This document shows, in pieces, positions 12,144 to 22,329 of a DNA stretch of 64,000 nt (the first letter of the stretch is position 1; each line of letters opens with the position of its first letter). Where the stretch lies: NCBI GenBank assembly GCA_030734395.1, contig JAUZTG010000016.1, positions 1,240,001 to 1,304,000 of the forward strand, given 5' to 3'. The notes below the pieces were generated by a model. The model saw only the letters and a list, made by a program, of their open reading frames with translations, did no database searches and had not been told where the DNA came from. The DNA comes from Sarocladium kiliense (Eukaryota > Ascomycota > Sordariomycetes > Hypocreales > Sarocladiaceae). Both the position numbers and the translations under genes were made by a program.

Positions 12144-13220
12144 CTAGCCTGTCTTCCTCTTCCTCCCACCCTTCTTCTTCTTAGGTTCGTCGTCATCACT
12201 GTCACTCTCGGCCTTAGAACCCCCTCCCTTACCTCCCTTGTCGTGAGTCTCGACCTTGCTCACAATATCCCTCAAGAAATCCCACTGCTCGTCCGTCTCA
12301 ACAACCTGTTTGAGCATCTGGGCAGTTACTCTCTTGGAACCCTTCTCTCGTGCAACATCTGCGCTTGTAAGGACCATCTGCACCATGAACATTTCCAGTG
12401 CTTTGCCGACCGCGATGGGAGTTTGCTGAGCGACCTTGCCTACTTCCTCATCAGCTTGCATAATGCGCTTGATGCGTGCTGTGGGGAACTTGGTCTTGAC
12501 TGGTGACGGGTCGGGGAGGTTCACGGGCGGTGGCCGCGGGGGTTGTGCTTGCTCCATCGGTGCTTTATGGTCGAGGGGTATGTCTTTTCGGTCGGCGCCA
12601 GGCAAGGGCTTTTGATCGATACCTTCACCTGTGTGGTAAGAGGGAACGTATGAGCCGCCGCCCGCAAAAGGTGGGAAGGACGGGTCGGTGTATGGTTGGG
12701 AGAAAGGCGGCTGGTGGGGCTGGTGATGGAAGAGGTCGTGTCCAGCTAAGTTGTGAGGAAAAGGGCCAGGTGAGAAGTATGGACGCTGTTCTTCGGACTT
12801 GATACCGCGGGGAGAAGTTGGGTGTGTGTAGGGTGCTCCAGCGAAAGAAGGCGAACCGTAACCGTAGCCAGCTGATTGTGTGTTTGGAGGATAATCGTAG
12901 GGTTGAGGGTTTGCTGGATACTGGTGCTGTTGATTTGGCGGCAGCGGTGGTTGTTGGTGTTGCTGGGGGTAGGGGTCGAGAGAAGAAGGTTGATGTTCTT
13001 GGTGCGGGTTGTGGTGGGTGTAGGTCGGTTGGTCGTGTTGGTGGTAGTGAGGCTGGTGGTGAGGCTGGTGAAGGTGGCTGCTGTCAATTGGCGGTGGTGC
13101 TGCTGATGGAGACGCTGAATGCGCAGGAGGAGGTGCGCTGGCAGGTGGTTCAGTGGCCCCAGAGAAGAAGGACAGGTCAGGCGACTTGGGTCTGTAGGAG
13201 GACGAGTCGTCTGCCGACAT
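12144..13220 (-). CDS. BUR6: NC2-alpha/BUR6 histone-fold transcription corepressor subunit
   Basis: Single exon, 358 residues. The histone-fold core starts at KTKFPTARIKRIMQADEEVG and continues through VAQQTPIAVGKALEMFM, VTAQMLKQVV and EQWDFLRDIV, matching the CBF/NF-Y-like fold of DRAP1/Bur6, which pairs with NC2-beta (Dr1) to bind TBP and block or tune TFIIA/TFIIB recruitment. The fold sits at about residues 235-325. The first 230 residues are a low-complexity Pro/His/Gln/Ser/Tyr region, far longer than in yeast (142 residues in total) but usual in filamentous fungi. The tail is acidic then basic (KKKKGGRKRK), a likely nuclear localisation signal. Alternative: DPB3/HAP5-like; the EVGKVAQQTP pattern favours NC2-alpha. 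Confidence 0.85.
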   Translation of the reverse strand: MSADDSSSYRPKSPDLSFFSGATEPPASAPPPAHSASPSAAPPPIDSSHLHQPHHQPHYHQHDQPTYTHHNPHQEHQPSSLDPYPQQHQQPPLPPNQQHQYPANPQPYDYPPNTQSAGYGYGSPSFAGAPYTHPTSPRGIKSEEQRPYFSPGPFPHNLAGHDLFHHQPHQPPFSQPYTDPSFPPFAGGGSYVPSYHTGEGIDQKPLPGADRKDIPLDHKAPMEQAQPPRPPPVNLPDPSPVKTKFPTARIKRIMQADEEVGKVAQQTPIAVGKALEMFMVQMVLTSADVAREKGSKRVTAQMLKQVVETDEQWDFLRDIVSKVETHDKGGKGGGSKAESDSDDDEPKKKKGGRKRKTG

Positions 13221-14943
13221 GGTGTGGGGGTGGGTAGAAAGAAAAGTAAATATTGAGGGTATGGGCTATAACAGAGCACGGAGCAACGGTCGGAAGCGTG
13301 ATTGAATCAATGCTGGGCCCGGCTGGGCTCGTGGCGTCTGTTCGGGTTTGCGGTGTGCGTGGTGGTGGTGGTGCGTGTTTGGGGGGCCAGTAGCGGGGTT
13401 CAGAATTGTTGGACGATGATGACGGACGGATCGCTTTGTCCTTTTGTATGTGTTTGCCGGGGTGTACAGAGGCTGGAGGCTGAGGGGTGTGGGTCGAGTG
13501 ATGGAAATGAGTGAATGATTCAAGACAAGGAGAGCAGAAGGATCAAAGGTAGCCTGATGGTGACAACCAGTAACACCTTAGCTGGTCGTTGTGGCCGAAG
13601 TACCTAAGGTAAGGTAGCGATGGTGGCTGGGACTGCTGTTGCTGCTACTGCCTCACACCCCTGCAGAACAGTGCTGGATCTGAGATGGAAGTTCCTGGTC
13701 CAACAGCACACAGCTGTAAGGTACTGAGCACCTATAGTATATGCGCAGCTGGGGCTTGGGTCGCAGAGCCACGAGAGGGGAGAAAAAAAAAAGACGAACT
13801 TCTCGAGTCAAGCCCCTCTTCCCTCCTTCGGCGAACAGATGGTGGGGGTGGGCAGTAGTTTATAGGCGATTCGTGGCCCAAGCTCCTCCCTCCTGTGCTG
13901 TTCACGGCAATGAGGCGAATGGGAGGCAGGCATGAGTTCGTGGGGCACAGCACTGCACAAACGCGTTGTGACCGTAGAAAAGGCGTGTCAGAGAAAGTCA
14001 GGGATGATGCACGTCGTCATCCAAATAGCTAGAGTCGAACTAGCTATTGAATTCAACAACGTTTCGTCCTTGAATAGTTCCCTGTCTCCCTGTCACCTCA
14101 CAGTCCACCGTGAATGTTGACCAGCAGTCAACAGAACTTGAACCGGAGGGGTAGCAGCTCGTGCCTGGTCGCCTTGGCAAGCAATCCAAATGCTGGCGAG
14201 ATGTGATAGGATCAAAATATAAAACAATATGACAGACAATGAATAAAATGACGTCGATCAAACTGCCGGTGATGAGGCACCTCTAGAAGCCAATACCGAG
14301 GCGATGACAGGTCGAAAATGGTCCCGATGCGCGTCACCGAAATCCGACCAAGCCCGTGTCGGAGAGTTTAAAAAACAGATCGCAGGAAAATAAAGGGAGA
14401 AACGAGCGATAGGGAGTGGGGAAAATTTGCTCTGCATCCTTAATCTCACTCATGCTGGTTTGTCTCAAATCAGCCACCTCTGGCTCCTCCGCCACAAGGA
14501 AGGGAAGGATCACCAGGCACCGGGAGATGGAGCCACAGTTTTCCCGTGCCTCCCTCACCCTGTCTTTCATCTTCACCATGCATCACTGTGCATCACGGTC
14601 AAAGATTGCAACGAATAGAGTTATCCTTCTTCATCAATCCTCGCTTTCGCGTACTGGCGACGCGTATTTCTTGATGAAGGGATGCCCGGTAGTCAACAGA
14701 TCAGTACTGTACCGGCTACGCAAAACCTCCAGTCCTCCGTAAGGTAAGCACCGAAGCAGCACAGCAAACACCACTTGTCTCACTGGATGATGATCCATCA
14801 TGAGCTTTATATCCACGACCTTTTGTTTTCCACGCCGCGAAGCCGGGTGTTGTTGCACTCTGGTTCCAAGTCGTGCAGGCAATACACTATGATAGAGGCT
14901 TCGAGTCTCGAAAAATAACTTGATCTAATCTGACTTCCTTCCT
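13221..14943. other. Long intergenic region
   Basis: 1.7 kb. The right half has several short open frames on both strands with no family resemblance. I support no gene here; non-coding transcripts cannot be excluded. Confidence 0.45.
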
Positions 14944-16375
14944 CTACACCTTCTTCACACTCTCGCCATTTATCCCGTTGACGATCTTGCTCTTTCTAAC
15001 TTCATCTACAATAGTTCTCAGACCAAGTAACCTCTTCTCAACCGTACTGGACAGGAACAACGACGCGACTGGCCAGGCGTGCACTCCACCAGCGACCTTG
15101 TGCACCCTGACTTCGTGTCCAAGCTTCCGCTGTTTCCTGATAAAGTCCAGCGCATCTCCCGCGAACACCTCCTGGTCACCACAAGTGACAAGCCAGCCTT
15201 CTTTTGGCTGCGATGCGTGCCACAGCTCGTCATCTACGCAAGAGCCTGGTGAAGCTGGTGCCTGCTGAATCATTGCATCTCCAGCATAGGCGTGAGCGTA
15301 GCGCCACAAGGTAGACCGGTCAAGGAAATCAACCGTGGACTCGTGATGTCGTGAGGATAGCAATGTGACCCATGGCGAGATGAGGATGACCTTACGAGGG
15401 AGGGGAAGCTTCGGAATTGACTGTGCGACGGCGAGTCCACCACGCTTTTTTCCTTTGCGACATTCCGCGCCCAGCTCTAGGAGGAGGCTAAGGACAAGTG
15501 TCGCGCCAGCTGAGTCGCCTCCAACGCAGACTTTCGAAGGGTCGCCAGCCGCCTCCAGGACGTGACGATAACCATGTAGTGCTTGGTTGATTTGGCGTGG
15601 GTAGACATCGTCAGGGACCAGGGTGTACTCAAGAGCAAAGACGGTTGGGTTCTTGTACCCAGCTTCGAGAAGAAGATGGTGTAGGGCCATGAGAAACTCA
15701 AGGTAGAAGTAGCTGGAGCCCATGGCGAAACCACCTCCTAAGTAGACAGTGTTAGCAAACAGCATTGCATGTTCAGAAAGCCAGTGAGACATACCGTGGA
15801 CGTAGTAAAAGACTACATCCGGTGTCACCTCTGGATCTTGCCTGACCCAAATCCCATCAGTCCTTGAAAATCCCTGTTCACACAGTCAGCAAGTCAATCA
15901 TCCCCTCATTTGGCCCAAGTCTCAACACACCTCACCGAGGGTCACCTCCTCCACATGCATCGGGTATCCAAAATACCCATGCCTTAGCATCCGCCACCTC
16001 ACAAACGGCAGCGCAACTCTCTTCGAAAAGAAGACTCTCCCAATACTTGCTGGGATGTTGGCGAAAGCATAGCGCACGCAACGGATGACAAGGTCCTCAA
16101 ATGCGGTAGCGTCCTGGACGAAGCGCGATTGAGAGCGACGTGGGGTAAAGTAGCGCTCCTTGATGAACTCATAGGGCATTCGAAGTACTAGAAACGGGTC
16201 AGAACATGGTATCAGAAGCGTTAGAGTCGTTGGTGGTCGGTGGCTCACTGAGGAAAGGGAGACATTGAAGTGTTGTGAAGACGGTGCTGAAGATGCCGAC
16301 TTGGATGAGCAGCTGTGGCGCGAGGAAGATGCAAAAGACCAAGCAGTCAATCAAGGAGACCGGACCGAGAATCAT
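14944..16375 (-). CDS. Membrane-anchored alpha/beta hydrolase (HSL / Say1-Mug180-like esterase)
   Basis: 418 residues in four exons: 16375-16249, 16187-15931, 15873-15795 and 15737-14944; all phases agree. The first exon encodes a hydrophobic N-terminal segment (SLIDCLVFCIFLAPQLLIQV), a likely ER signal anchor. The oxyanion motif HGGGF is split by intron 3. The nucleophile elbow is GDSAG, the acid is probably in CGDQEVFAGD, and the His in GGVHAWP. The HGGG/GDSAG pair defines the hormone-sensitive lipase group; the length and N-terminal anchor resemble Say1, a yeast steryl acetyl hydrolase of the ER. The substrate is inferred only from that likeness. Confidence 0.85.
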
Positions 16376-16811
16376 CGTGAGGCTCGGTATGAATGCATCG
16401 AATTGAAGCGAACAAAAGTGTAAAGAGTGCAGGCAATGAAAAGCAATAAGTCGAGGGCGTAAGACGAGAGCTGTTCCTTGGCGTTTGGTGACGTCTTGCG
16501 TTTGGCAAGGTGAGGTAGACTTTCTCCACAACCAACCTACACTCCGATTCTCAGCCGCTTGGCTACAGCGAAGCTCAAGCTTACGCTGGGCAAAATGCAG
16601 GGTCGGTGATTGGAATACAATTTGCCAGAAGTCTAACTGAACCCAGATGACTTTGGCAAGTTGCAACATTGACAAAAGTTGGGAAATCGTTCGATGAATG
16701 CTTTGAGAAGATTGACAGGCCTTTCCTCAGTGATGTAGAACCTGGAGATGCCCCCGTCTCTCTCGTGCTACACAGCTGAGGCTCAACACTGGTTTAAGAA
16801 TGGGACCAATA
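16376..16811. other. Intergenic
   Basis: 436 bases between the esterase start and the HET relic 3' end. Nothing recognised. Confidence 0.4.
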
Positions 16812-18650
16812 TTACCAGAAATACAAGATACGATTGATAGCTATTGAATACATAGTAGCTTTCATAGGATCGGAATTCTGGCCACCAATCGTCAGAATCT
16901 TGCTAGGGACTTGGGGACTGTTCTCCCAACCAATGTAAGGGTTATCAGACAGTGAAGCAAAGTCGCAAGGTGTCATCCCATCAGGCCCTGGCAGACCCCA
17001 GTCGTTGACCCCGAACTCCCTCAACATTTTCGACATTTCCGACGTGGCTGCGTGTCCTCTGGCAGCGGCCATATGCACAGCTGTCCACCCTATCCCGTCT
17101 GGTTGATCCCAGTCAGCGCCAACTTCCGCGCCTCCGCAACATTGCCTTTCCAAACATGGGCTCGGAAAAGAGCGGCGCGGGCGCTGTGAGAGTGGGAGCA
17201 TCGAAGGTCTTTGATTCTCCATATCAGATCGTCTCCTGGGGAGAACGGCGCGGAGGGCAGCTTGTTTGCTGCATTCTTGGACGTATACTGGAAGTACGCT
17301 TTGGGAGCTTTGCATTTGCCCAGCGAGACTGTCAGTGTGCTCTTGCTTGGGTCTGTGGCCTTGAACACCAGACCCAGGCGCACGCTCTCGCGAGTAGTGG
17401 TAAGCAGTGTCTGTATTTCTTTTGTTCGTCCGCGTTTCTCCGCCAGAGATAGCAAGAAGTCTTGTGTCTTGAACTGACCTTCGTTGAGTTTGTCAACTAG
17501 AATCTTTGCCGTTCTTCGACACGCAGCAGCATTTTCCGAATCTATAAGTTCATAGTGGTCGTCGCGCTCTTCGTCCCTATGGGGCATGAACCCATAAGTG
17601 AGTGTCCATTCGAGTGTCTTCTCTGCTAACTGCAGTATCGGATCGTACAAGTCCAGGAGACTCAGGTCTGGCAGCGCGTAGTCGCGTCCCAGGATCTCTG
17701 AGAAGAGCAGGAAACTGGCTGTGTCTCGGAATACTCGACGGTCGGATTTCTTATAGCACGGAAAGAAGCGCTTGGGATCGCTGGCATCATCAGATATTCC
17801 TAGCAAAGCGTAGATCTTGTCTCGGCTGTGCGTGGATTTGCTGTCGTGGAACTTCCCCAAGTAAAGAGTGAAGATGCCTTGAAGAAGTCCACCAGGTATC
17901 GTCTCTGAATCGTGGCATGATTTCCAGAACAGATCGTACCGAATGTGGAGATTTGATGCCAATTATCGAAGGCATCCAAGCAAAAGTGCGCGCCTTGCAC
18001 GTATAGTGGCCACAGCTGATGACAGCCATGTTTGCTCTCGCAATCTCCTAAAGGATCCAGACTCTTTCGAACCAAGGTGCTTGCAAAACTTTTCTCAAGG
18101 CTTCCCTGATTTCCGGACTGTCCCAGTGGCTTGTCACGTTCTTCCGACACAAGGCCTCCCAGGTCTCACTGCCGTACAGTGAGTATGCTGCCTTGACCTT
18201 TTCATCAACCTCCGTGATTAGATTAAAGAGTGGTCTAACTCCTTCGTGTGATGCGCCCAGCCAGACAATTACTTCCTCTGCCATTGCATAGACGCGGCCC
18301 ATCTGGTTGACCTGACTACCTTTCTCTTCCTCATCATCCTGATTGATGCACAAAGCATCAACCCACAAATGAATGTCTCTGTTCTCGCAGCGAATGTGGC
18401 GCAGGGCTAGAAAAAGGCTCTCCTTGACATTGATCTCTCGTTTGTCGATGTAAAGCGCCGGGAACCCTGGGATGTGTTCGATTCCGCCCCATGTGTAGGA
18501 AAGAGCCTGATACGGCAAGGTTTCTCCTTCAATTAATGGCGCCTCAAAGAGGCCGCATTCGATTTCTTCATCCCAGAACCCTCTCTCAATCCGAAGGAGC
18601 CGAACAGATGGACCAGGAAGCTCGAGTGGAGTATAAGGATAGGTGTTCAT
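16812..18650 (-). pseudogene. HET-domain/ankyrin protein, disrupted
   Basis: Relic of a heterokaryon-incompatibility protein. From the ATG at 18650 the HET domain reads cleanly: LPYQALSYTWGG, LFLALRHIR, LWVDALCINQDD, QVNQMGRVYAMAEEVIVWLG, APWFERVWIL. A TAG at 18050-18048 then replaces the Gln normally found in WILQE, after which EIARANMAVISCGHY continues in frame. A frameshift at about 17955-17975 is needed to reach the next part (GKFHDSKSTHSRDKIYALLGI), also typical HET. A second frameshift at about 17100-17140 is needed to reach a C-terminal ankyrin-like unit (GWTAVHMAAARGHA). CAG to TAG is a CpA to TpA change, compatible with RIP or deamination. Three lesions argue for decay rather than sequencing error. 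Confidence 0.8.
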
Positions 18651-19088
18651 TGTCGGGAGATGGGCTCCGTCGCCGCAAGCTAACCTCGCCGCCCAAGTTC
18701 TGCGGACAGCGGACAACATAAACTATCTTCGCTCTGGAAACATTGCTGCACTGCCGATCACACAGCCTCTTGGTCTGCCTGGTACACTTCAAGGCCAAGA
18801 AGTGGTGCGCATAGTCCTCAATGCAGCCTCCACGCACCATTTGCCGTGGTAGGTAAGGCAATGCAACGTTGGCTGGCTTGGGTTGGGCATTCACAGGCTG
18901 TCTACCCAGCCTGACCTTGATATGAACCACCAATAGTGTTCACCTGTCATGGGTGCGTGGTAACCGACAAGCCCTTGACAATCGGATATGAAGCAATAGC
19001 TGGGTAACCAAATCGAAAGGCAGTGCATAAACAGCGAACTGGCTCCAGTGAATGCCCGTCAACTCAACTAGACCGGCGGCGCCTGATT
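18651..19088. other. Intergenic
   Basis: Former promoter area of the HET relic and decayed 3' portion of the phosphotransferase relic. No gene. Confidence 0.4.
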
Positions 19089-19676
19089 TCAGAGACTTTG
19101 CTTCTTACTTGGGGATTGATTTGACGTACTGATCGATATGCTGTAGAACGGATCTTCACGCTGGTTCATCTGGCCTACAAGTAGTTGAGAGAAGTTATTA
19201 AAGATTTGAAGGTGTTGGATACTCACCAAGAAAGACATCGTTCGGGTCTTGAAAGAATGACGAAGACTGGCTAGCATCCATCGAAGCTGCTCGCAAACGC
19301 TCACTTTGTCTTCTTCAAGAAGATGCTCCTACTACGTTTCCAAACTGAATCCATCCGTCAATTCTGTATACAAGAAGCGAATGCCCTGCTGTGTTGCCCA
19401 CTCATAGACCTCAGGCACTGGCTTTGGTGGAACATGTTGGTGAAGAAGCCACAAGCATTGGCCTTCCGCTACCCTGACTAGTGGTTCTTTACCAGATCTG
19501 ACGATCATGCCCAGCTCCTCGTAGCGAACAGGGGGGCTATGGCTATTGAGATCGTGCAAGTGCGGCTGTTCAAGTTCGCTCTTGGCCAGGACCTCCGAAG
19601 GCGTGGGATCACATCCTTGTTGCGTAAGAACGTAGAGCCTAGAGGTGTCCAGAGTGATAGTCTCGCCGCTCGGCAA
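19089..19676 (-). pseudogene. APH/choline-kinase-like phosphotransferase fragment
   Basis: Remnant of a fungal aminoglycoside-phosphotransferase-family protein. The frame at 19676-19332 has the N-lobe pattern RYEELGMIVRSGKE, AEGQCLWLL, VPEVYEW and a YTELTDGFSLE equivalent of the family's 'YMELVEGxxLE'. It is then cut by two adjacent TAG codons (19334-19329) where the family usually has Trp. The same frame continues as EEDKVSVCEQLRWMLASLRH, shifts by one base to FQDPNDVFLG, and a GTGAGT intron leads to GQMNQREDP. No ATG opens the first frame, and the catalytic HxD region is not recognisable downstream. Trp to stop by G to A matches RIP-type change for one base of each codon. Confidence 0.65.
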
Positions 19677-19982
19677 GCTGCTACGAGATATACAATAATA
19701 ATGATGGCGAAGTCAATGCATTAATGAATCATCCGGGAGGCATGCATCTTCTGTCCGATCGGCCTTGAACGACATGGAATGGTGCAGCCAAGTTTCCGAG
19801 ATTCCACATCGTGTTGCACGGAGCAGCGTCTCCTTCCAACCCCACCTTCAACAGCGACACGCGCCGTAAGCTCGTATTAAACTCACTCTCCTTTCGAGCA
19901 TCTGCCAACAACATTTTGCCACAGGCCTCGCTCACTTTTAACATAGCCTTTGCGAAAGACCTTGAGAACAGGTGCTTCAACC

Positions 19983-20733
19983 ATGGGGATCGAGGAACCA
20001 CTACCGCCTTCCATCGCCCCGGATGACTCGCCCTTTCCCCTCACGGATGTCGACCGCTGGGTGCTCTCACAGACTGACGAGGAGTTCAAACGCCATGACT
20101 GGGACGAGCTCAAAGAGATTATAGGTAAGACGTCATTCGATTCCGGTTGCATTCACAATGTCTGTTTTATGCAGGGGGCAAAGTCTTAACCTGCTCATTA
20201 CAGACACCAACAACCTCTCGGTCCTCAAGAGAACCCCCTCAGACCTTCGTCGCTACATGAAATGGACCGCAGAGACCAAACTTCAGTACGGATCCATGTC
20301 CAACTACATACTCCAAAATCGACTTCCCAGCTCCTGGAAAGGCCCACCCTTCACTCCAACCTCTACCGTTCCCTTCCAGGACCCCTCCGACTACCGCGCC
20401 CTCCTCAACGACTGGCCCTACGGCCTCGACCCACAGATCACACACATCGTCGTCTGGTCACGAACTTTGATCCCAGTTGATGATGGGAATGGAGACCTAA
20501 CGCCTGAGAGTCGAAAATTGGTGGAGGGGTTTGTGAAGAGGTATTTTGTGGACAGGTTGGGCGAGGGAGGGGATGAGAGGGTAATGTGGTTTAAGAATTG
20601 GGTTTCCCTACAGAGCGTGCGGAGTCTGGAACATATTCATGTATTGGTAAGGGGAGTGAGTGATGATCTCATTGAGCAATGGACGGGGGACAGGCCGAGC
20701 GAGGTGAGGAAGCGTCGCCTCCAGATTACGTAG
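19983..20733 (+). CDS. GIG1-like N-acetylglucosamine-induced protein (DUF3605)
   Basis: 223 residues in two exons, 19983-20124 and 20204-20733. The start is the ATG in CCATGG. The features I recognise are the PFPLTDVDRWVLSQTDEEF opening, LKRTPSDLRRYMKWT, the FQDPSDYRALLNDWPYGL block, ITHIVVWSRTLIP, and a final FKNWVSLQSVRSLEHIHVLVR. This is the DUF3605 family, whose Candida albicans member GIG1 is strongly induced by GlcNAc; the biochemical function is unknown. It lies about 1.6 kb from a transporter/kinase/NagA/NagB cluster, which gives the family name added meaning here. Its promoter lacks the GCTTAAA element seen in that cluster. Confidence 0.85.
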
Positions 20734-20937
20734 ACGTAGACTTGAGAAATAGAACAATAGACTCCTCTCATGAAGAAGCATGGTCAGTCAAGTCTTCCAT
20801 TCACACATACGGCCAATAGGCTTTCATTGTTCAGGTTGATTGTATTTGTTGTCAGAGCAGCCGCATGAGATGCTGTCTGCTCCCAAAGAGCTGCCTGACC
20901 ATTTCATTCTCTCCATGCCATGGTCTGATTCACTCAC

Positions 20938-21426
20938 TTAAGCAGCCCTCCTCGACCTCCGGTTCCCCTGAGGTGCCGGCTCCTCCGCCCCAGCGCCCTG
21001 CATTTGCGCCATCTTCTGCCTGCCCATGCCCAACAACCCAGATCCCATATAGACTCCATACGCCGGGACAACCATCCAAAGCCACCACGCCCAGTTCCCG
21101 AACAGTGCAACCAGAACCACTGCACCCCACGTCACCCAAATCACATCAAACATATACTCCGTCAGACCCTGCGCGCCCAGATCCTCTCCTGCGTTCTTCA
21201 GCGCGCCAGTCGACGCATCGTACTTGGGCCGGCCGGAGCTCTCGAGGACGTATTCGCAGATCAGGGACGGCGCGGAGAACAGGCCCCATAGCGGAAGGGA
21301 ACGGTGGCGGTGCAGCAGGAAGTGGGAGAGCATGAAGATGGTGTGGACGGTGAGGGAGCCGATGTGCAGGTTTTGGAGGGCGGCGGCATTGGCCTTTGCG
21401 CGGTCTTTCTTTGCTTTCTGGGCCAT
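20938..21426 (-). CDS. SND2: TMEM208/SND2 ER targeting protein
   Basis: 162 residues, single exon, start chosen at the ATG giving MAQKAKKDRAKANAAALQNL. An upstream in-frame extension to 21660 is Ser/Pro/Thr-rich and likely leader. Three to four hydrophobic segments follow: LTVHTIFMLSHFLLH, LWGLFSAPSLICEYVL, a YMFDVIWVTWGAVVLVALFG pair, and WWLWMVVPAYGVYMG, with a basic C-terminus (GNRRSRRAA). This arrangement fits SND2/TMEM208, which helps insert proteins into the ER independently of SRP. Convergent with the GIG1-like gene, with about 200 bases between stops. Confidence 0.85.
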   Translation of the reverse strand: MAQKAKKDRAKANAAALQNLHIGSLTVHTIFMLSHFLLHRHRSLPLWGLFSAPSLICEYVLESSGRPKYDASTGALKNAGEDLGAQGLTEYMFDVIWVTWGAVVLVALFGNWAWWLWMVVPAYGVYMGSGLLGMGRQKMAQMQGAGAEEPAPQGNRRSRRAA

Positions 21427-22329
21427 TGTTGGTTGGGTACTGGTCTTTGTGCTTCGACTTGTATGCGATTGAGGAGAGGCTGAGTCGCAGCGGGCCACAG
21501 TGTGGTGTGATAGGGGCCGCAGAGGTGGTCGCGATAGTGTGCTGGCTGCAGGGGGTGTTGCAAATGTGCGATGAGAAGTGGGAGGAAGTGGAAGCGAAAG
21601 GCGAAGTGTCGAAGTGGTGAAGGTCCTCAAGAGGTGGTGGGGCGCGGAACGCTTTGCCACTTTTAGAGGGTCTTCATTGTCAATTGTCGAGTGCTCAGAT
21701 TACCTAGAGCTGCTAGTGAGCATGCTCAGACCAGCTTACATTTGCATTGAATTCAAGGGATAATTGGGTGCAGGAGACATAAAATGTAATATGACTCTTC
21801 ATTGAAGTTTTCTTTCAAATTAAAGTTATAAATAGAGTCCCTCCAAGTAACAATATTTCATGTAATTGTCACAAAACACCAGTTACATGGATAATTTAAT
21901 TTTCATCCAAAATCTTAAGATCAAAATCGTCATGAAATGAGAATAATAATAGAATACTAGTAGAAATAAGGAAAAATAGCTGCGCAGTGGGTTCTTCCTA
22001 TCGACAGCAATCATAGGCCGTCGCCGAAAGGTTCACAGAATAGTGAAGCACGAAGAAGGTTCATGGAGGACAGAAGCCAGAGACCGCCATACGAAAACAG
22101 AGACATATGTATATGACATTTCAGACACATGACAAGTCTGGATGTCATCGAGGGAAGCATAACACTGATTGGAGGCGAAAACCGGGAGAGTTCCGCCCGA
22201 GTTCCTGCATACTCCTTAACCACCATCTCCCAGATCACAAGTATCCCATTCTATAATACACGGATGCAACAGACCCAGAGATCAAATAGCAAGCTGTATT
22301 GCTCTCAAACACTACTATACCTAAGTGTA
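21427..22329. other. Intergenic with AT-rich island (about 21770-21990)
   Basis: About 900 bases between the SND2 start and the transporter stop. The central 220 bases are clearly AT-rich compared with the flanks and have no long open frame. It may be a worn repeat or RIP-affected remnant; no terminal repeats were seen. Confidence 0.5.

Noticed and set aside
12503..13237. Several plus-strand frames opposite BUR6
   Set aside because: Antisense shadows of the Pro/His/Gln-rich N-terminus of BUR6.
14258..14882. Overlapping short frames between BUR6 and the esterase
   Set aside because: None has a recognisable domain or consistent splice partners.
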